Below, piece after piece: positions 1 to 6,889 of a DNA stretch of 64,000 bases. A program made the position numbers and the translations under genes. The notes below the pieces were generated by a model. That model was not told the origin of the DNA, did not search any database, and saw only the letters and a program-made list of their open reading frames with translations. This stretch comes from Prosthecobacter debontii (lineage in GTDB: Bacteria > Verrucomicrobiota > Verrucomicrobiia > Verrucomicrobiales > Akkermansiaceae). Within the stretch, counting starts at the first letter, position 1. Each line of letters begins with the position of its first letter. The stretch is from assembly GCA_945862245.1 (NCBI GenBank), contig CAMAXN010000009.1, positions 1 through 64,000 of the forward strand. The letters are read 5' to 3'.

Positions 1-120
1 GCAGCAATTTGTACGAAACTGCTACGGCAGAACAGCAGCAAACTGTTATGTTAAAAATAAATCGAATAGATCTTATCTACCAAATCAGTGTTATTGCTGG
101 CAGTGGTTTAATCGCCGTTT

Positions 121-182
121 CCGCCTCTCTCTAGGATTCCCCTAGCCAATTTGGGGTCAGGTGTCGCATTTCAACATTTCCC
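121..182. repeat. REP-like/IS200-associated repeat remnant
   Basis: A short stretch contains TTGGGGTCAGGTGTCGCATT followed by TCAACATTTC. The same kind of sequence occurs as an inverted pair near 5802-5993. In many genomes GGGGTCAGG...CATTT ends flank REP elements or RAYT/IS200-type single-strand transposition units; that link is from general knowledge. No transposase is next to it. Apart from this and the repeat at 256, bases 1-255 hold no gene that I can support. Confidence 0.4.
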
Positions 183-255
183 TTGATCGCTGTTTCAAAC
201 TGCGGATGCTCGCGGCATGCCGAGGGCGTTGCGATACGAATATCCGGGGGCGGCC

Positions 256-331
256 AACCCCCTTTTCCCCTTCCCAGACCGGCTCCCCAGTGTATTCTCC
301 TCCTTAGGTGAAAAAGCAAATTCCTAGCATT
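256..331 (+). repeat. 76-bp cassette-type repeat, copy 1
   Basis: This is the first well-conserved copy of the window's repeat family. It starts AACCCCCTTTTCCCCTTCCC, has a middle block GGCTCCCCAGTGTATTC, and ends GCAAATTCCTAGCATT. The methyltransferase reading frame at 308 begins inside its last 24 bases, so this gene probably lost its natural 5' end here. Confidence 0.85.
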
Positions 332-1033
332 AGCTTATTCAAAAAGATTTTTTCCGCCATGGGTTACGTTCCCAAGCCGCGCGTCGGATCAGTGGGCGCT
401 CTTTTTGTCCTGCACTCCTACAAAAAGGCGGACGGCTCATTCGACTACGAGCGCTACCGCAAAATTCAGGAGGAGGGGAACGTCCGCAAGATTGAAAACG
501 TCTGGGTCATCGAGGAAAACATCGCGTTCCTCGCCGATTACTTGAAAAAGAATCTATCCTCCCTGCGCTTCGGCATTTGCCACGGCACGCGGCGCGGCAA
601 GGAGCAGGAATGGTTTCGGAAATATCTGGGCATTGATGTCATCGGCACGGAAATTTCCAGCACGGCCACGACCTTCCCGAACACGATCCAGTGGGATTTC
701 CATAACGTGAAAACGGAGTGGATTGATGCGGTCGATTTCATTTACAGCAATTCCTTCGACCACAGTTTCGACCCCGAAAAATGCCTGAACGCCTGGATGA
801 GTTGCGTGCGGCCCGGCGGCTTCTGCATCCTGGAGCACAGCACAGCGCATGAAGCCAGCGGAGCTTCGGAATTGGACCCCTTCGGCGCCAGCGTGGTGGC
901 GATGCCTTACCTCATTGGCACATGGTCCAAGGGGAAATACGCGGTGCGCGAAGTGCTCGCCGCGCCCGCCACGACTCCGGCCAACTTGCGCAAGCTCACG
1001 CACATCAGCTTCATCGTCATCCAGCGGCTTTGA
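308..1033 (+). CDS. SAM-dependent methyltransferase-like protein, 5' end formed by a repeat
   Basis: The 241-residue product resembles class I methyltransferases. It has FGICHGTRRGKEQEWF around residue 90, where motif I would lie, then an acidic stretch IDVIGTE, AVDFIYSNSFDHSFDPEKCL, and RPGGFCILEHS, which is typical of the post-motif region. The GTG start at 308 and the first eight codons lie in the repeat ending at 331, so the original N-terminus was probably replaced or lost. No ribosome binding site is evident. An N-terminally truncated FkbM-type methyltransferase converges on it, so the fragment may come from a glycan or polysaccharide methylation locus. The substrate is unknown. Confidence 0.6.
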   Translation: MKKQIPSISLFKKIFSAMGYVPKPRVGSVGALFVLHSYKKADGSFDYERYRKIQEEGNVRKIENVWVIEENIAFLADYLKKNLSSLRFGICHGTRRGKEQEWFRKYLGIDVIGTEISSTATTFPNTIQWDFHNVKTEWIDAVDFIYSNSFDHSFDPEKCLNAWMSCVRPGGFCILEHSTAHEASGASELDPFGASVVAMPYLIGTWSKGKYAVREVLAAPATTPANLRKLTHISFIVIQRL

Positions 1034-1045
1034 GGCGCGCAAAAA

Positions 1046-1343
1046 CTAAAGCGCGCGCACGAAGCAGTAGCTTTTGTGAATCGCTTTGTCTTCGCGGAAA
1101 CCAAGGCGCGCGAAATGGTCCTTGAGCTTTTGGATGGGCGCCTCACCGACGATGTGCGGGTGGAGTTCGAGGATTATTTTGGAAAGGCCGGGCAGTTGCG
1201 ACTGGCCGAGAATCTCGACCTCGGCGCCCTCGGCATCCATTACCAAGGCTGTCGGTTTCCATTCGGCAAGCACGGCGTCGAGCGCGTCGGCGGGAATGGT
1301 TTGCGCCTTGCCGCCTTCGCGTTCAATGAGGCTCGACGAAATC
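1046..1343 (-). pseudogene. FkbM-family methyltransferase, C-terminal fragment
   Basis: Read on the minus strand, about 98 residues match the C-terminal half of FkbM methyltransferases: a stretch starting IEREGG, then ALDAVLAEW, the diagnostic LVMDAEGAEVEIL, and KIILELHPHIVGE. The N-terminal half with the SAM-binding motif I is missing. The similarity stops at the edge of the repeat at 1344-1420, and upstream codons are repeat sequence. This is a gene cut exactly at a repeat boundary. It is convergent with the methyltransferase at 308. Confidence 0.75.
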
Positions 1344-1420
1344 ACCCCCCCTTTTCCCCTTCTCAGACCGGCTCCCCAGTGTATCCTCCTCCTTAGGCGA
1401 AAAAGCAAATTCCTAGCATT
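1344..1420 (+). repeat. 76-bp cassette-type repeat, copy 2
   Basis: This copy is nearly identical to copy 1 (CTTCTCAGACCGGCTCCCCA in the middle, GCAAATTCCTAGCATT at the end), with a C-run of seven at its start. It truncates the FkbM fragment on its left. The PEP-CTERM gene on the right ends 39 bp away. Confidence 0.85.
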
Positions 1421-1458
1421 AAGAAAAGGGCAGAGAACCAAAGGATAAAGGGAAGATA

Positions 1459-2385
1459 TCAGCGTCTTCTTCTCATCACAAAGCCCATCATACCCAGAAG
1501 CGATAGGATGATTGCGGACGGCTCAGGAACAGCTGCGACGCGGAACCCCACATCGTAGTACTCTAGCTTCGGGCCGATCTCGTAGCGGTGCGACGCGGCG
1601 AGGATGCCGAAACCATCGTTCCAGAAGCCGCTGCGGAGGACCCGTGAGTCGACAGCCGAGACGTTCTGAGCTGTAAAAATGGATTCGCCCCACTCCCACA
1701 CGTTTCCGTTCTGCGCCATCGTGCCATACGCACTCAGCCCGCCCGCGTTGGTGATGTCCGCAGGGCCAACCTGTCCGTTGTAAACCGCCGTGCCGCTCGT
1801 CATTCCTCCCGCCACTTCAGTGGGTGCCGAATCGCTGCCTGTGGCATAATCATAGTAACCTGCTCCGCCGCTCTTGTTCGGATCATAATAGGCCGCCTTA
1901 TACCACTCGTCCTCGCTCGGAAGGTAATAGTGCGCGTTGGCATTGCGGAAGGGATTGGCCGCGTTGTAGCCAGCATCTCCTGATTCCCACAGCGCGATGT
2001 CGTCGTTATAACCGTCCGTGGTGAACTTGTAGGCCGGGCTGAAACTATTACTGATATTCAGCCAGTTCACAAAGCGCGCGGCTTCGTTCCAACTGATTCC
2101 GGTGGCAGGGCGATTCACCCCGTTGCCGCCGTAGGAAGTCATGTCGCTCATCGTCAGATCCGGACTGCTTAGGCTATTGTAGGTATCGATCATACCCCGG
2201 CTCACCTCGTTCACACCCATCCGGTAGTCGTAGCCTACATCGCCGTAACCAGTATCATCGTTCGCGTTCTCGGCATTGCCGATGGTCACGAAGTTCATGG
2301 TGAAAGTGTTCGCCCCACTGCCAAAAATATCGGCAAAAGCGGGCGTGGCAAGAAGGGAGAGGATGGCGAGGAGTTTAAGAACCAT
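1459..2385 (-). CDS. Exported SUMF1/formylglycine-type PEP-CTERM protein
   Basis: The 308-residue product has a signal peptide (MVLKLLAILSLLATPAFA) and then a sulfatase-modifying-factor (FGE-sulfatase, C-lectin-like) fold. Visible family features are NEVSRGM, RPATGISWNEAARFVNWLN, YLPSEDEWYKAAYYDP, GTMAQNGNVWEW and VLRSGFWNDG. The C-terminus is VPEPSA, a hydrophobic helix and RRRR, a PEP-CTERM exosortase signal. It is therefore probably a surface-processed protein and not a true sulfatase activator. The start was placed at the ATG that opens the signal peptide; an ATG eight codons upstream is also open. Confidence 0.85.
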   Translation of the reverse strand: MVLKLLAILSLLATPAFADIFGSGANTFTMNFVTIGNAENANDDTGYGDVGYDYRMGVNEVSRGMIDTYNSLSSPDLTMSDMTSYGGNGVNRPATGISWNEAARFVNWLNISNSFSPAYKFTTDGYNDDIALWESGDAGYNAANPFRNANAHYYLPSEDEWYKAAYYDPNKSGGAGYYDYATGSDSAPTEVAGGMTSGTAVYNGQVGPADITNAGGLSAYGTMAQNGNVWEWGESIFTAQNVSAVDSRVLRSGFWNDGFGILAASHRYEIGPKLEYYDVGFRVAAVPEPSAIILSLLGMMGFVMRRRR

Positions 2386-2502
2386 GATATCACACAAAAA
2401 ACTAATCACCTGCGGGCCGCAAATATTTTTTTGTGACGATTTGTAAATGGTTTGGGTGAACGAAGATCGCCCCCACTGGGGTCAGCGGGAGTAGAGCTCG
2501 AT

Positions 2503-2580
2503 AACCCCTATTTCCCCCGCCCTCCGGTTCGGCCCAATGCCTCTTTCAGGGGGCCTGCGGCAGAAAGCAAATTTCTAGCA
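2503..2580 (+). repeat. Divergent cassette-type repeat (second subfamily), copy 3
   Basis: It keeps the two ends of the family (AACCCCTATTTCCCCC; GCAGAAAGCAAATTTCTAGCA) but has a different centre (GCCCTCCGGTTCGGCCCAAT). The copies at 9583 and 10287 share this centre and the AGAAAG end, so there are at least two subfamilies. Confidence 0.6.
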
Positions 2581-2636
2581 ACCGCCATGTTGAACCACTT
2601 CCCCGGTTCCATGGCGGCCTAATCTTCTCTAAAAAT

Positions 2637-2725
2637 TTAGCTGTAATAGCGTGATACCTTCTCAAACTGCGTGTAAATATTGTCGTCGATTTCGCACTCA
2701 ACGGCGAGCTTTTCGAAGACAGCTC
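2637..2725 (-). pseudogene. C-terminal gene scrap next to a repeat remnant
   Basis: On the minus strand, about 28 residues read WGAVFEKLAVECEIDD and then NIYTQFEKVSRYYS before a TAA stop. This looks like a genuine amphipathic C-terminus. It is open upstream only into the repeat remnant at 2721-2743, so it would be another gene tail cut at a repeat. The family is not recognised. Confidence 0.35.
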
Positions 2726-2743
2726 CCCAGGAATCCTAGCATT
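2721..2743 (+). repeat. Partial cassette-type repeat, internally deleted
   Basis: AGCTCCCCAG, matching the middle of the 76-bp repeat, is joined directly to GAATCCTAGCATT, matching its 3' end. About 30 bp that separate these blocks in full copies are missing. From 2744 to 2853 two short similar units (ending AGGGCGGTCC and AGGGCGGTTCC) follow, with no gene visible. Confidence 0.45.
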
Positions 2744-2853
2744 ATTCCACCCTACTCACGCTCCGTACAGGGCGGTCCCACACCACCCTGCTTACGACTC
2801 CGTAAAGGGCGGTTCCAATCAAACTAGGCAGCCTGGCCCGCCCAGAAACGGCC

Positions 2854-3006
2854 TTCACCCCAACCACATCTCCAAATCCGCCATCGCCGCCCTGACATTG
2901 CCTTGAGCCCCGGCTGCGATCATGCGGGAGGTGGCGATAGGAGCGCCCCAGCGCCTGGCGAGGAATGCCGCGAGAGCCTCGTTTTCCTGGGGGTGGAGTC
3001 GGAGTG
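2854..3006 (-). repeat. Left ~150-bp direct repeat flanking hipBA (gene remnant)
   Basis: This stretch is about 80% identical to 4649-4802, in the same orientation, on either side of hipBA. In minus-strand translation both copies give a similar C-terminus: ENEALAAFLARRWGAPIA, then GNVRAAMADLEMWLG and a stop (second copy NEALAAFLARRWGAPIS, ending EMCLG). They therefore look like two tails of related genes. The parent family is not recognised. Confidence 0.65.
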
Positions 3007-3075
3007 ATCTTGAAAAGTTACCGTTCGGGAGTTTTATTATGTATCACCTTCGAAAATCTTAGAATAATTACTTAT

Positions 3076-3122
3076 CGGGAATTTTCTACTTGATCGATGC
3101 TAATTTCATAAGGATATTCCCG
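3076..3122. promoter_or_regulatory. Candidate HipB operator (inverted repeat)
   Basis: CGGGAAT at 3076-3082 and ATTCCCG at 3116-3122 form a perfect 7-bp inverted repeat about 33 bp apart. They lie in the AT-rich stretch just before hipB. HipB-type antitoxins autoregulate by binding inverted repeats upstream of their operon. The assignment comes from position and symmetry only. Confidence 0.45.
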
Positions 3123-3132
3123 CTCAGTAACT

Positions 3133-3342
3133 ATGAAGATTCAGGATGCACAGAGCCTTGGCCAGGCGATTCGCCAGCAGAGACGCCACTTGAAGGTGAC
3201 ACAGAGAGATTTAGCCATGACGTCGGGAACCGGGTTGCGGTTCATAATTGATTTGGAAAAGGGCAAGCCGACCTGCCAACTGGGTAAAGCCTTGGAGATT
3301 GTCCGCGCACTGGGTTTGAAACTGGAAATTGGAGAGCCATGA
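3133..3342 (+). CDS. hipB: HipB-type antitoxin, XRE helix-turn-helix
   Basis: This 69-residue protein is mostly a lambda-repressor-like HTH: LGQAIRQQRRHLKVTQRDLA, then GLRFIIDLEKGKPTCQLGKA and ALEIVRALGLKLEI. The helix pattern and length match HipB/Y4mF antitoxins that repress their own operon and hold HipA inactive. Its stop overlaps the hipA start by four bases (ATGA), so translation is coupled. The operator-like inverted repeat upstream (3076-3122) supports autoregulation. Confidence 0.9.
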   Translation: MKIQDAQSLGQAIRQQRRHLKVTQRDLAMTSGTGLRFIIDLEKGKPTCQLGKALEIVRALGLKLEIGEP

Positions 3343-4598
3343 ATCCATTGATTGTTCACTTGCATGGGAAGCGGGTCGGTATGCTCGGCGATGACGGCCA
3401 ACAATTGGTGTTTCAGTATGACGAAGCTTGGTTGGCGGATACGGGTGCGTTGCCGTTGTCTCGCCAGTTGCCGCTGCAAGCCGAGCCTTTTGTTGGTCAA
3501 CGGGTAAATGTCTTCTTTGGCGGTTTGCTTCCGGAAGCCGACTCGCGGAATCAGATCGCCAGAAACTTGGGCATCAGCGCGAACAACGATTTTGCGATGC
3601 TGGAGAGGATAGGCGGTGAATGCGCGGGGGCGATCGCGCTTGTGCCTGAGGAAATGGAAGGGCGGGCACCGTCCGATAGCGGAGTGCGTTGGCTCAGCGA
3701 GGGGGAGGTCATCGAGATCATGGATCGACTCCCCCATCAACCGTTGCTTGCCGGGGAGCAGGGCCTGCGACTCTCGCTCGCAGGAGCACAAGTCAAATTG
3801 CCCGTGGTGATCGATTCCACCTTCGGCGGTGCAACCCGCTTGGCATTGCCGCTGGGAGATACCCCGAGCACCCACATCATCAAACCCGAGCCACCGCGGT
3901 TTCCAGGTCTCGCCGAAAACGAGGCATGGTGCATGGCACTCGCCCGCCACATTGGACTGGACGCCGCCGAAGCATGGACACAACGAATTGGCAATGTGCC
4001 ATGCCTGATCAGCAAACGATACGACCGGGTGCAAGAGGCGTCCCGCGAGAACGTCCGGCGACTGCATCAAGAAGATTTCTGCCAAGCCCTGGGATATCCA
4101 TCATCACGCAAATACCAGCAGGAAGGCGGACCTTCGCTGCGCGAGTGCTTTCAGATGATCCGTGATTGGTCCACCACACCGGTGCTGGACATCAGGCACA
4201 TGCTCGATGCGGTGATCTTCGCGGCGGTGACAGGCAATGCCGATGCCCATGGAAAAAACCACTCTTTTCTCTACACACAGGTCACCCGCAGAATGGCACC
4301 GCTCTACGATCAGGTCTGCACTCTGGCTTGGCCGGAGCTTTCAACCACGCTTTCGATGAAAATCGGCAGTGCAGCGACGCTGGCTGAAATCTCCCCCGAG
4401 CACTTCAAGCAACTTTGCGGCATCGCAAAACTCGGATGGCCCATGGCTCGCGAGCGAATCAAGACCATGTGTCGGCAGATTCTGGATGCAACCTGCGATC
4501 CGCAAGTTCTGCCCGAGTTAAGGGACGCAACGGTTCGTGAGATCGTCACCAAGTATGCGGAGAGAATGCTGAGCTTGATGAAGAAGACAGCAGATTGA
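3339..4598 (+). CDS. hipA: HipA-type serine/threonine kinase toxin
   Basis: The 419-residue product has the HipA N-terminal (Couple_hipA) domain in residues 1-105 and the kinase-like HipA_C domain after about 140. Recognisable kinase features are LSLAGAQVKLP, where the nucleotide-binding loop lies, PSTHIIKPE with the ATP-contacting lysine, GNADAHGKNHSFL as the catalytic Asp/Asn loop, and MAPLYDQVCT with the metal-binding Asp. All key residues are present, so it may be active. Known HipA proteins phosphorylate glutamyl-tRNA synthetase and induce dormancy; the target here is unknown. The module lies between two direct copies of a gene remnant, as if inserted as a unit. Confidence 0.93.
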   Translation: MNPLIVHLHGKRVGMLGDDGQQLVFQYDEAWLADTGALPLSRQLPLQAEPFVGQRVNVFFGGLLPEADSRNQIARNLGISANNDFAMLERIGGECAGAIALVPEEMEGRAPSDSGVRWLSEGEVIEIMDRLPHQPLLAGEQGLRLSLAGAQVKLPVVIDSTFGGATRLALPLGDTPSTHIIKPEPPRFPGLAENEAWCMALARHIGLDAAEAWTQRIGNVPCLISKRYDRVQEASRENVRRLHQEDFCQALGYPSSRKYQQEGGPSLRECFQMIRDWSTTPVLDIRHMLDAVIFAAVTGNADAHGKNHSFLYTQVTRRMAPLYDQVCTLAWPELSTTLSMKIGSAATLAEISPEHFKQLCGIAKLGWPMARERIKTMCRQILDATCDPQVLPELRDATVREIVTKYAERMLSLMKKTAD

Positions 4599-4648
4599 TC
4601 CAGCAGGGCAACAAGCCACCGCACCATCACTTTGACGTTGCTACAAAA

Positions 4649-4802
4649 GTTCACCCCAAACACATCTCAAAATACGCCATCGCCGCCCTGACATTTCCTG
4701 CTGCCCCGTCGGCGATCATCCGGGTGGTGGAGATGGGAGCGCCCCAGCGCCTAGCGAGGAATGCCGCGAGAGCCTCGTTATCGGGGGGCTGGAGTCGGAC
4801 TG
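4649..4802 (-). repeat. Right ~150-bp direct repeat flanking hipBA (gene remnant)
   Basis: This is the partner of 2854-3006. Its minus-strand translation ends EMCLG and a stop, with LQPPDNEALAAFLARRWG upstream, but it continues only into the 3' end of the winged-helix gene in another frame. It is therefore a tail and not a gene. It marks the right edge of the hipBA module. Confidence 0.65.
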
Positions 4803-4819
4803 AATGCGGCGCTAATTGC

Positions 4820-5167
4820 CTATCGAATGACTGGCTTATCTTTAGCTCTAGGCTGCCTGCGTTGAAGGAAAATCGACTCTTTGGCCTCCGCACTCAATCC
4901 CTCATGAACCACACCGATCAACTCACGCAGACGTGTGGCAAGCCGGGACTTTGGATTCCATGAGTAAATCAACATTTGCCCTTGGCGCTTACAAACCAAA
5001 GTGCCGGCGCGCTCGAACCGATCCAGTTGGCGCTGGACGGAATCCAAGGAAACGGCAAAATCCCGGGACACCGCCCGACCGTACGTTTCACCGTAGTGGA
5101 ACAGATGAAGCAGGACCGCCTCAGCCGCTCTTCCACCAAACAAATCCGCCAGCGCCGTAGAAATCAT
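4820..5167 (-). CDS. Small winged-helix regulator, likely antitoxin/repressor of the divergent nucleotidyltransferase
   Basis: The 115-residue protein has an N-terminal winged-helix domain: LFGGRAAEAVLLHLFHYGET, GRAVSRDFAVSLDSVQRQLD as the recognition helix, and GTLVCKRQGQMLIYSWNP as the wing. A basic tail follows. It is transcribed away from the nucleotidyltransferase at 5217 across a 49-bp gap holding a perfect palindrome (5181-5192). Winged-helix/nucleotidyltransferase pairs are a common toxin-antitoxin-like arrangement, so autorepression is a reasonable inference. Confidence 0.75.
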   Translation of the reverse strand: MISTALADLFGGRAAEAVLLHLFHYGETYGRAVSRDFAVSLDSVQRQLDRFERAGTLVCKRQGQMLIYSWNPKSRLATRLRELIGVVHEGLSAEAKESIFLQRRQPRAKDKPVIR

Positions 5168-5180
5168 GACCCAACATTCA

Positions 5181-5192
5181 GGTCAGATGACC
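5181..5192. promoter_or_regulatory. Palindromic operator candidate in the divergent promoter
   Basis: GGTCAGATGACC is a perfect 5-bp inverted repeat with a 2-base spacer, centred between the two divergent starts. It overlaps two related direct repeats, ATTCAGGTCAGA and ATTCAAGTCAAA. It is a plausible binding site for the winged-helix protein. Confidence 0.45.
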
Positions 5193-5216
5193 GCATATTC
5201 AAGTCAAATTTACTAA

Positions 5217-5774
5217 ATGATGAAACCACCCGATTGGCCTCGATGCACCGAGGGGGAACTTTGGCGTTATGTGGCGTGGCACCTTGAAGGGGCCGGAATC
5301 CGTTCGGTTCTTGTCGGAGGCGCGGTCGTTGCAATCTATACCGAAGGGCTTTACCGATCCGGCGATCTCGACATGGTCCCTGATGATTTCCATCGGGATC
5401 GAATCGAGGATGTCTTGCGTGGCCTGGGCTTTGAGCCAAGCAAGTCCCGGTATTTCCGACATCCTTCGTGCCCCCATCTCTTTCTTGAGTTCCCAAGGGG
5501 CCCGGTGGAAATCGGCGGGGAATTTCCCGTGACTCCGGAAGAAATCGAAGTCGAAGGCCGGAAACTTCGCCTACTTTCGCCGACCGACAGCGTGAAGGAT
5601 CGACTTGCCGGATATATCCATTGGAGATCCCGTGCCAATTTCGACCAAGCGGTTCTCATCTGCAGGTGTCAGTCAGCGCGGGTCAATCTGGAACACGTTC
5701 AAAGCTGGTGCGAGAAGGAAGGGGGCGCTGCGGCATTCGAAGAACTGACGCGCAGCCTTGGGCAGGGAGAATGA
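5217..5774 (+). CDS. Nucleotidyltransferase, AbiEii/MNT-like
   Basis: The 185-residue protein has the start of a polymerase-beta-type nucleotidyltransferase fold: GIRSVLVGGAVVAIYTEG, then YRSGDLDMV carrying the Asp pair of the metal site, and later FLEFPRGPVEIGG with a further acidic strand. The GG...S.DLD arrangement matches nucleotidyltransferases of AbiEii or antitoxin-linked type that transfer nucleotides to RNA or protein targets. The C-terminal segment (TDSVKDRLAGYIHWRSRANFD) is typical of this group. It is paired with the divergent winged-helix gene. Whether it is a toxin or a housekeeping enzyme is not settled. Confidence 0.75.
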   Translation: MMKPPDWPRCTEGELWRYVAWHLEGAGIRSVLVGGAVVAIYTEGLYRSGDLDMVPDDFHRDRIEDVLRGLGFEPSKSRYFRHPSCPHLFLEFPRGPVEIGGEFPVTPEEIEVEGRKLRLLSPTDSVKDRLAGYIHWRSRANFDQAVLICRCQSARVNLEHVQSWCEKEGGAAAFEELTRSLGQGE

Positions 5775-5801
5775 AGAACCGCTTCTTTTTGGGGTCTTTT
5801 T

Positions 5802-5993
5802 GGGGTCAGATGCTTCATCGCAACATTTTCTTTTCGGGTTTGCAAATTCATTAAAACGTTTTCCGCAATTTTGTTACAATGAAGCACCTAGTATACCTAA
5901 AATACCACAAAGGGTCCCTTAGCGCTATGTCCATTAGGGCTACGCGACGGCAGAAAAAAACTTGAGAAAATGTCACAATGAAGCATCTGACCC
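5802..5993. mobile_element. ~190-bp inverted-repeat element (REP/RAYT-like MITE)
   Basis: The ends are near-perfect inverted repeats of about 28 bp: GGGGTCAGATGCTTCATCGC at 5802 and the complementary TCACAATGAAGCATCTGACC ending near 5992. A third, shorter copy of the core (ACAATGAAGCACCTAG) lies in the middle. No protein is encoded. The termini resemble those at 152-180. It fits a non-autonomous element moved by a Y1 (RAYT/IS200-type) transposase that is not in this window. Confidence 0.6.
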
Positions 5994-6012
5994 GAAATAC
6001 AATATTCGGAGA

Positions 6013-6759
6013 TTAGAAGCCGAAGCGAAGGCCGAGACCTGCGAGCCAATCCTTTTCGATCATGCTGTCGCCAGTCACTTGTGTTTCGATGGAGGCCACT
6101 GCCGAAAGCTTTTCTGTGAGACGATAGCCAACGTTTGCTTCCAAGTAGCCGACGTCGATTTCGTCCATCGAAGTGCTCGTACCCAAAAGATTCATTGTTG
6201 CTGAAGTGGTAAATGCGTGAGTGTAGACTGCTGAGCCAAAAAATTGGCCGCTGGTGAACGAAATCCCGACATTTGCCAAGATTGCCTGAGAATTTAGGTC
6301 AATGATAAGCATTTCTGATTGCTCAGCTCCGTATCCAACTCCAGCGAAAGCTGAAACGCCTGGTGCAATTTCCTGCGTGTAGTTGAGGAGGACGCGGGCT
6401 TGTTGAAGATTGATGCCGCTCTCAGAGTCGACATTTTCAAAACGGCCATCGAGAGAGAGACCATTGCCAAACAAGAGGCCGCCGTTTACGCGGGCACCTG
6501 ACACGTCTTCGCTTACTTCGCTTACATCGGTTGCGCTGCCGTCGCCGCCGAGTAAGCCGCCACCCAAGCCACCCAAGCCACCCAAGCCACCTGCATTGAG
6601 AGTCCCTGAGCCAGTAACTCCGGAAACTTCGACATAGCCAGTAATACCTGAGGTTGCTGCGGGTTGCGCAGCCGCCGTGGTGGATGGTCCTGCAATTGCG
6701 AAACCGCTGAGCACTAAGGAAGCAACGGTGGAACTGATAATTGGATTATTTATTTTCAT
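6013..6759 (-). CDS. Outer-membrane beta-barrel protein with glycine-rich linker
   Basis: The 248-residue product has a signal peptide (KINNPIISSTVASLVLSGFA..AGPS), a GYVEVSGVTGSGTLNAG strand and then GGLGGLGGLGGGLLGG, encoded by a short tandem DNA repeat. It continues with about eight alternating amphipathic strands such as VNGGLLFGNGLSLDGRFENV and FFGSAVYTHAFTTSATMNL, and ends in the aromatic LGLRFGF expected of barrels recognised by BamA. Only 54 bp separate its start from the repeat at 6814, so its promoter is short or supplied from elsewhere. Confidence 0.7.
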   Translation of the reverse strand: MKINNPIISSTVASLVLSGFAIAGPSTTAAAQPAATSGITGYVEVSGVTGSGTLNAGGLGGLGGLGGGLLGGDGSATDVSEVSEDVSGARVNGGLLFGNGLSLDGRFENVDSESGINLQQARVLLNYTQEIAPGVSAFAGVGYGAEQSEMLIIDLNSQAILANVGISFTSGQFFGSAVYTHAFTTSATMNLLGTSTSMDEIDVGYLEANVGYRLTEKLSAVASIETQVTGDSMIEKDWLAGLGLRFGF

Positions 6760-6813
6760 AGTAGTTAGTTTGCCTGAGGCGATTCCGTTAGTAACCTTAA
6801 ATATCAAGGTGTC

Positions 6814-6889
6814 AACCCCCTTTTCCCCTTCCCAGAACGACTCCCCAGTGTATTCTCCTCCTTAGGTGAAAAAGCAAATTCCTAGCATT
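6814..6889 (+). repeat. 76-bp cassette-type repeat, copy 4
   Basis: This is a full, well-conserved copy, from AACCCCCTTTTCCCCTTCCC to GCAAATTCCTAGCATT. The HEPN-type gene reads into it from the right on the minus strand and takes its last eight codons and stop from it. Confidence 0.88.
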
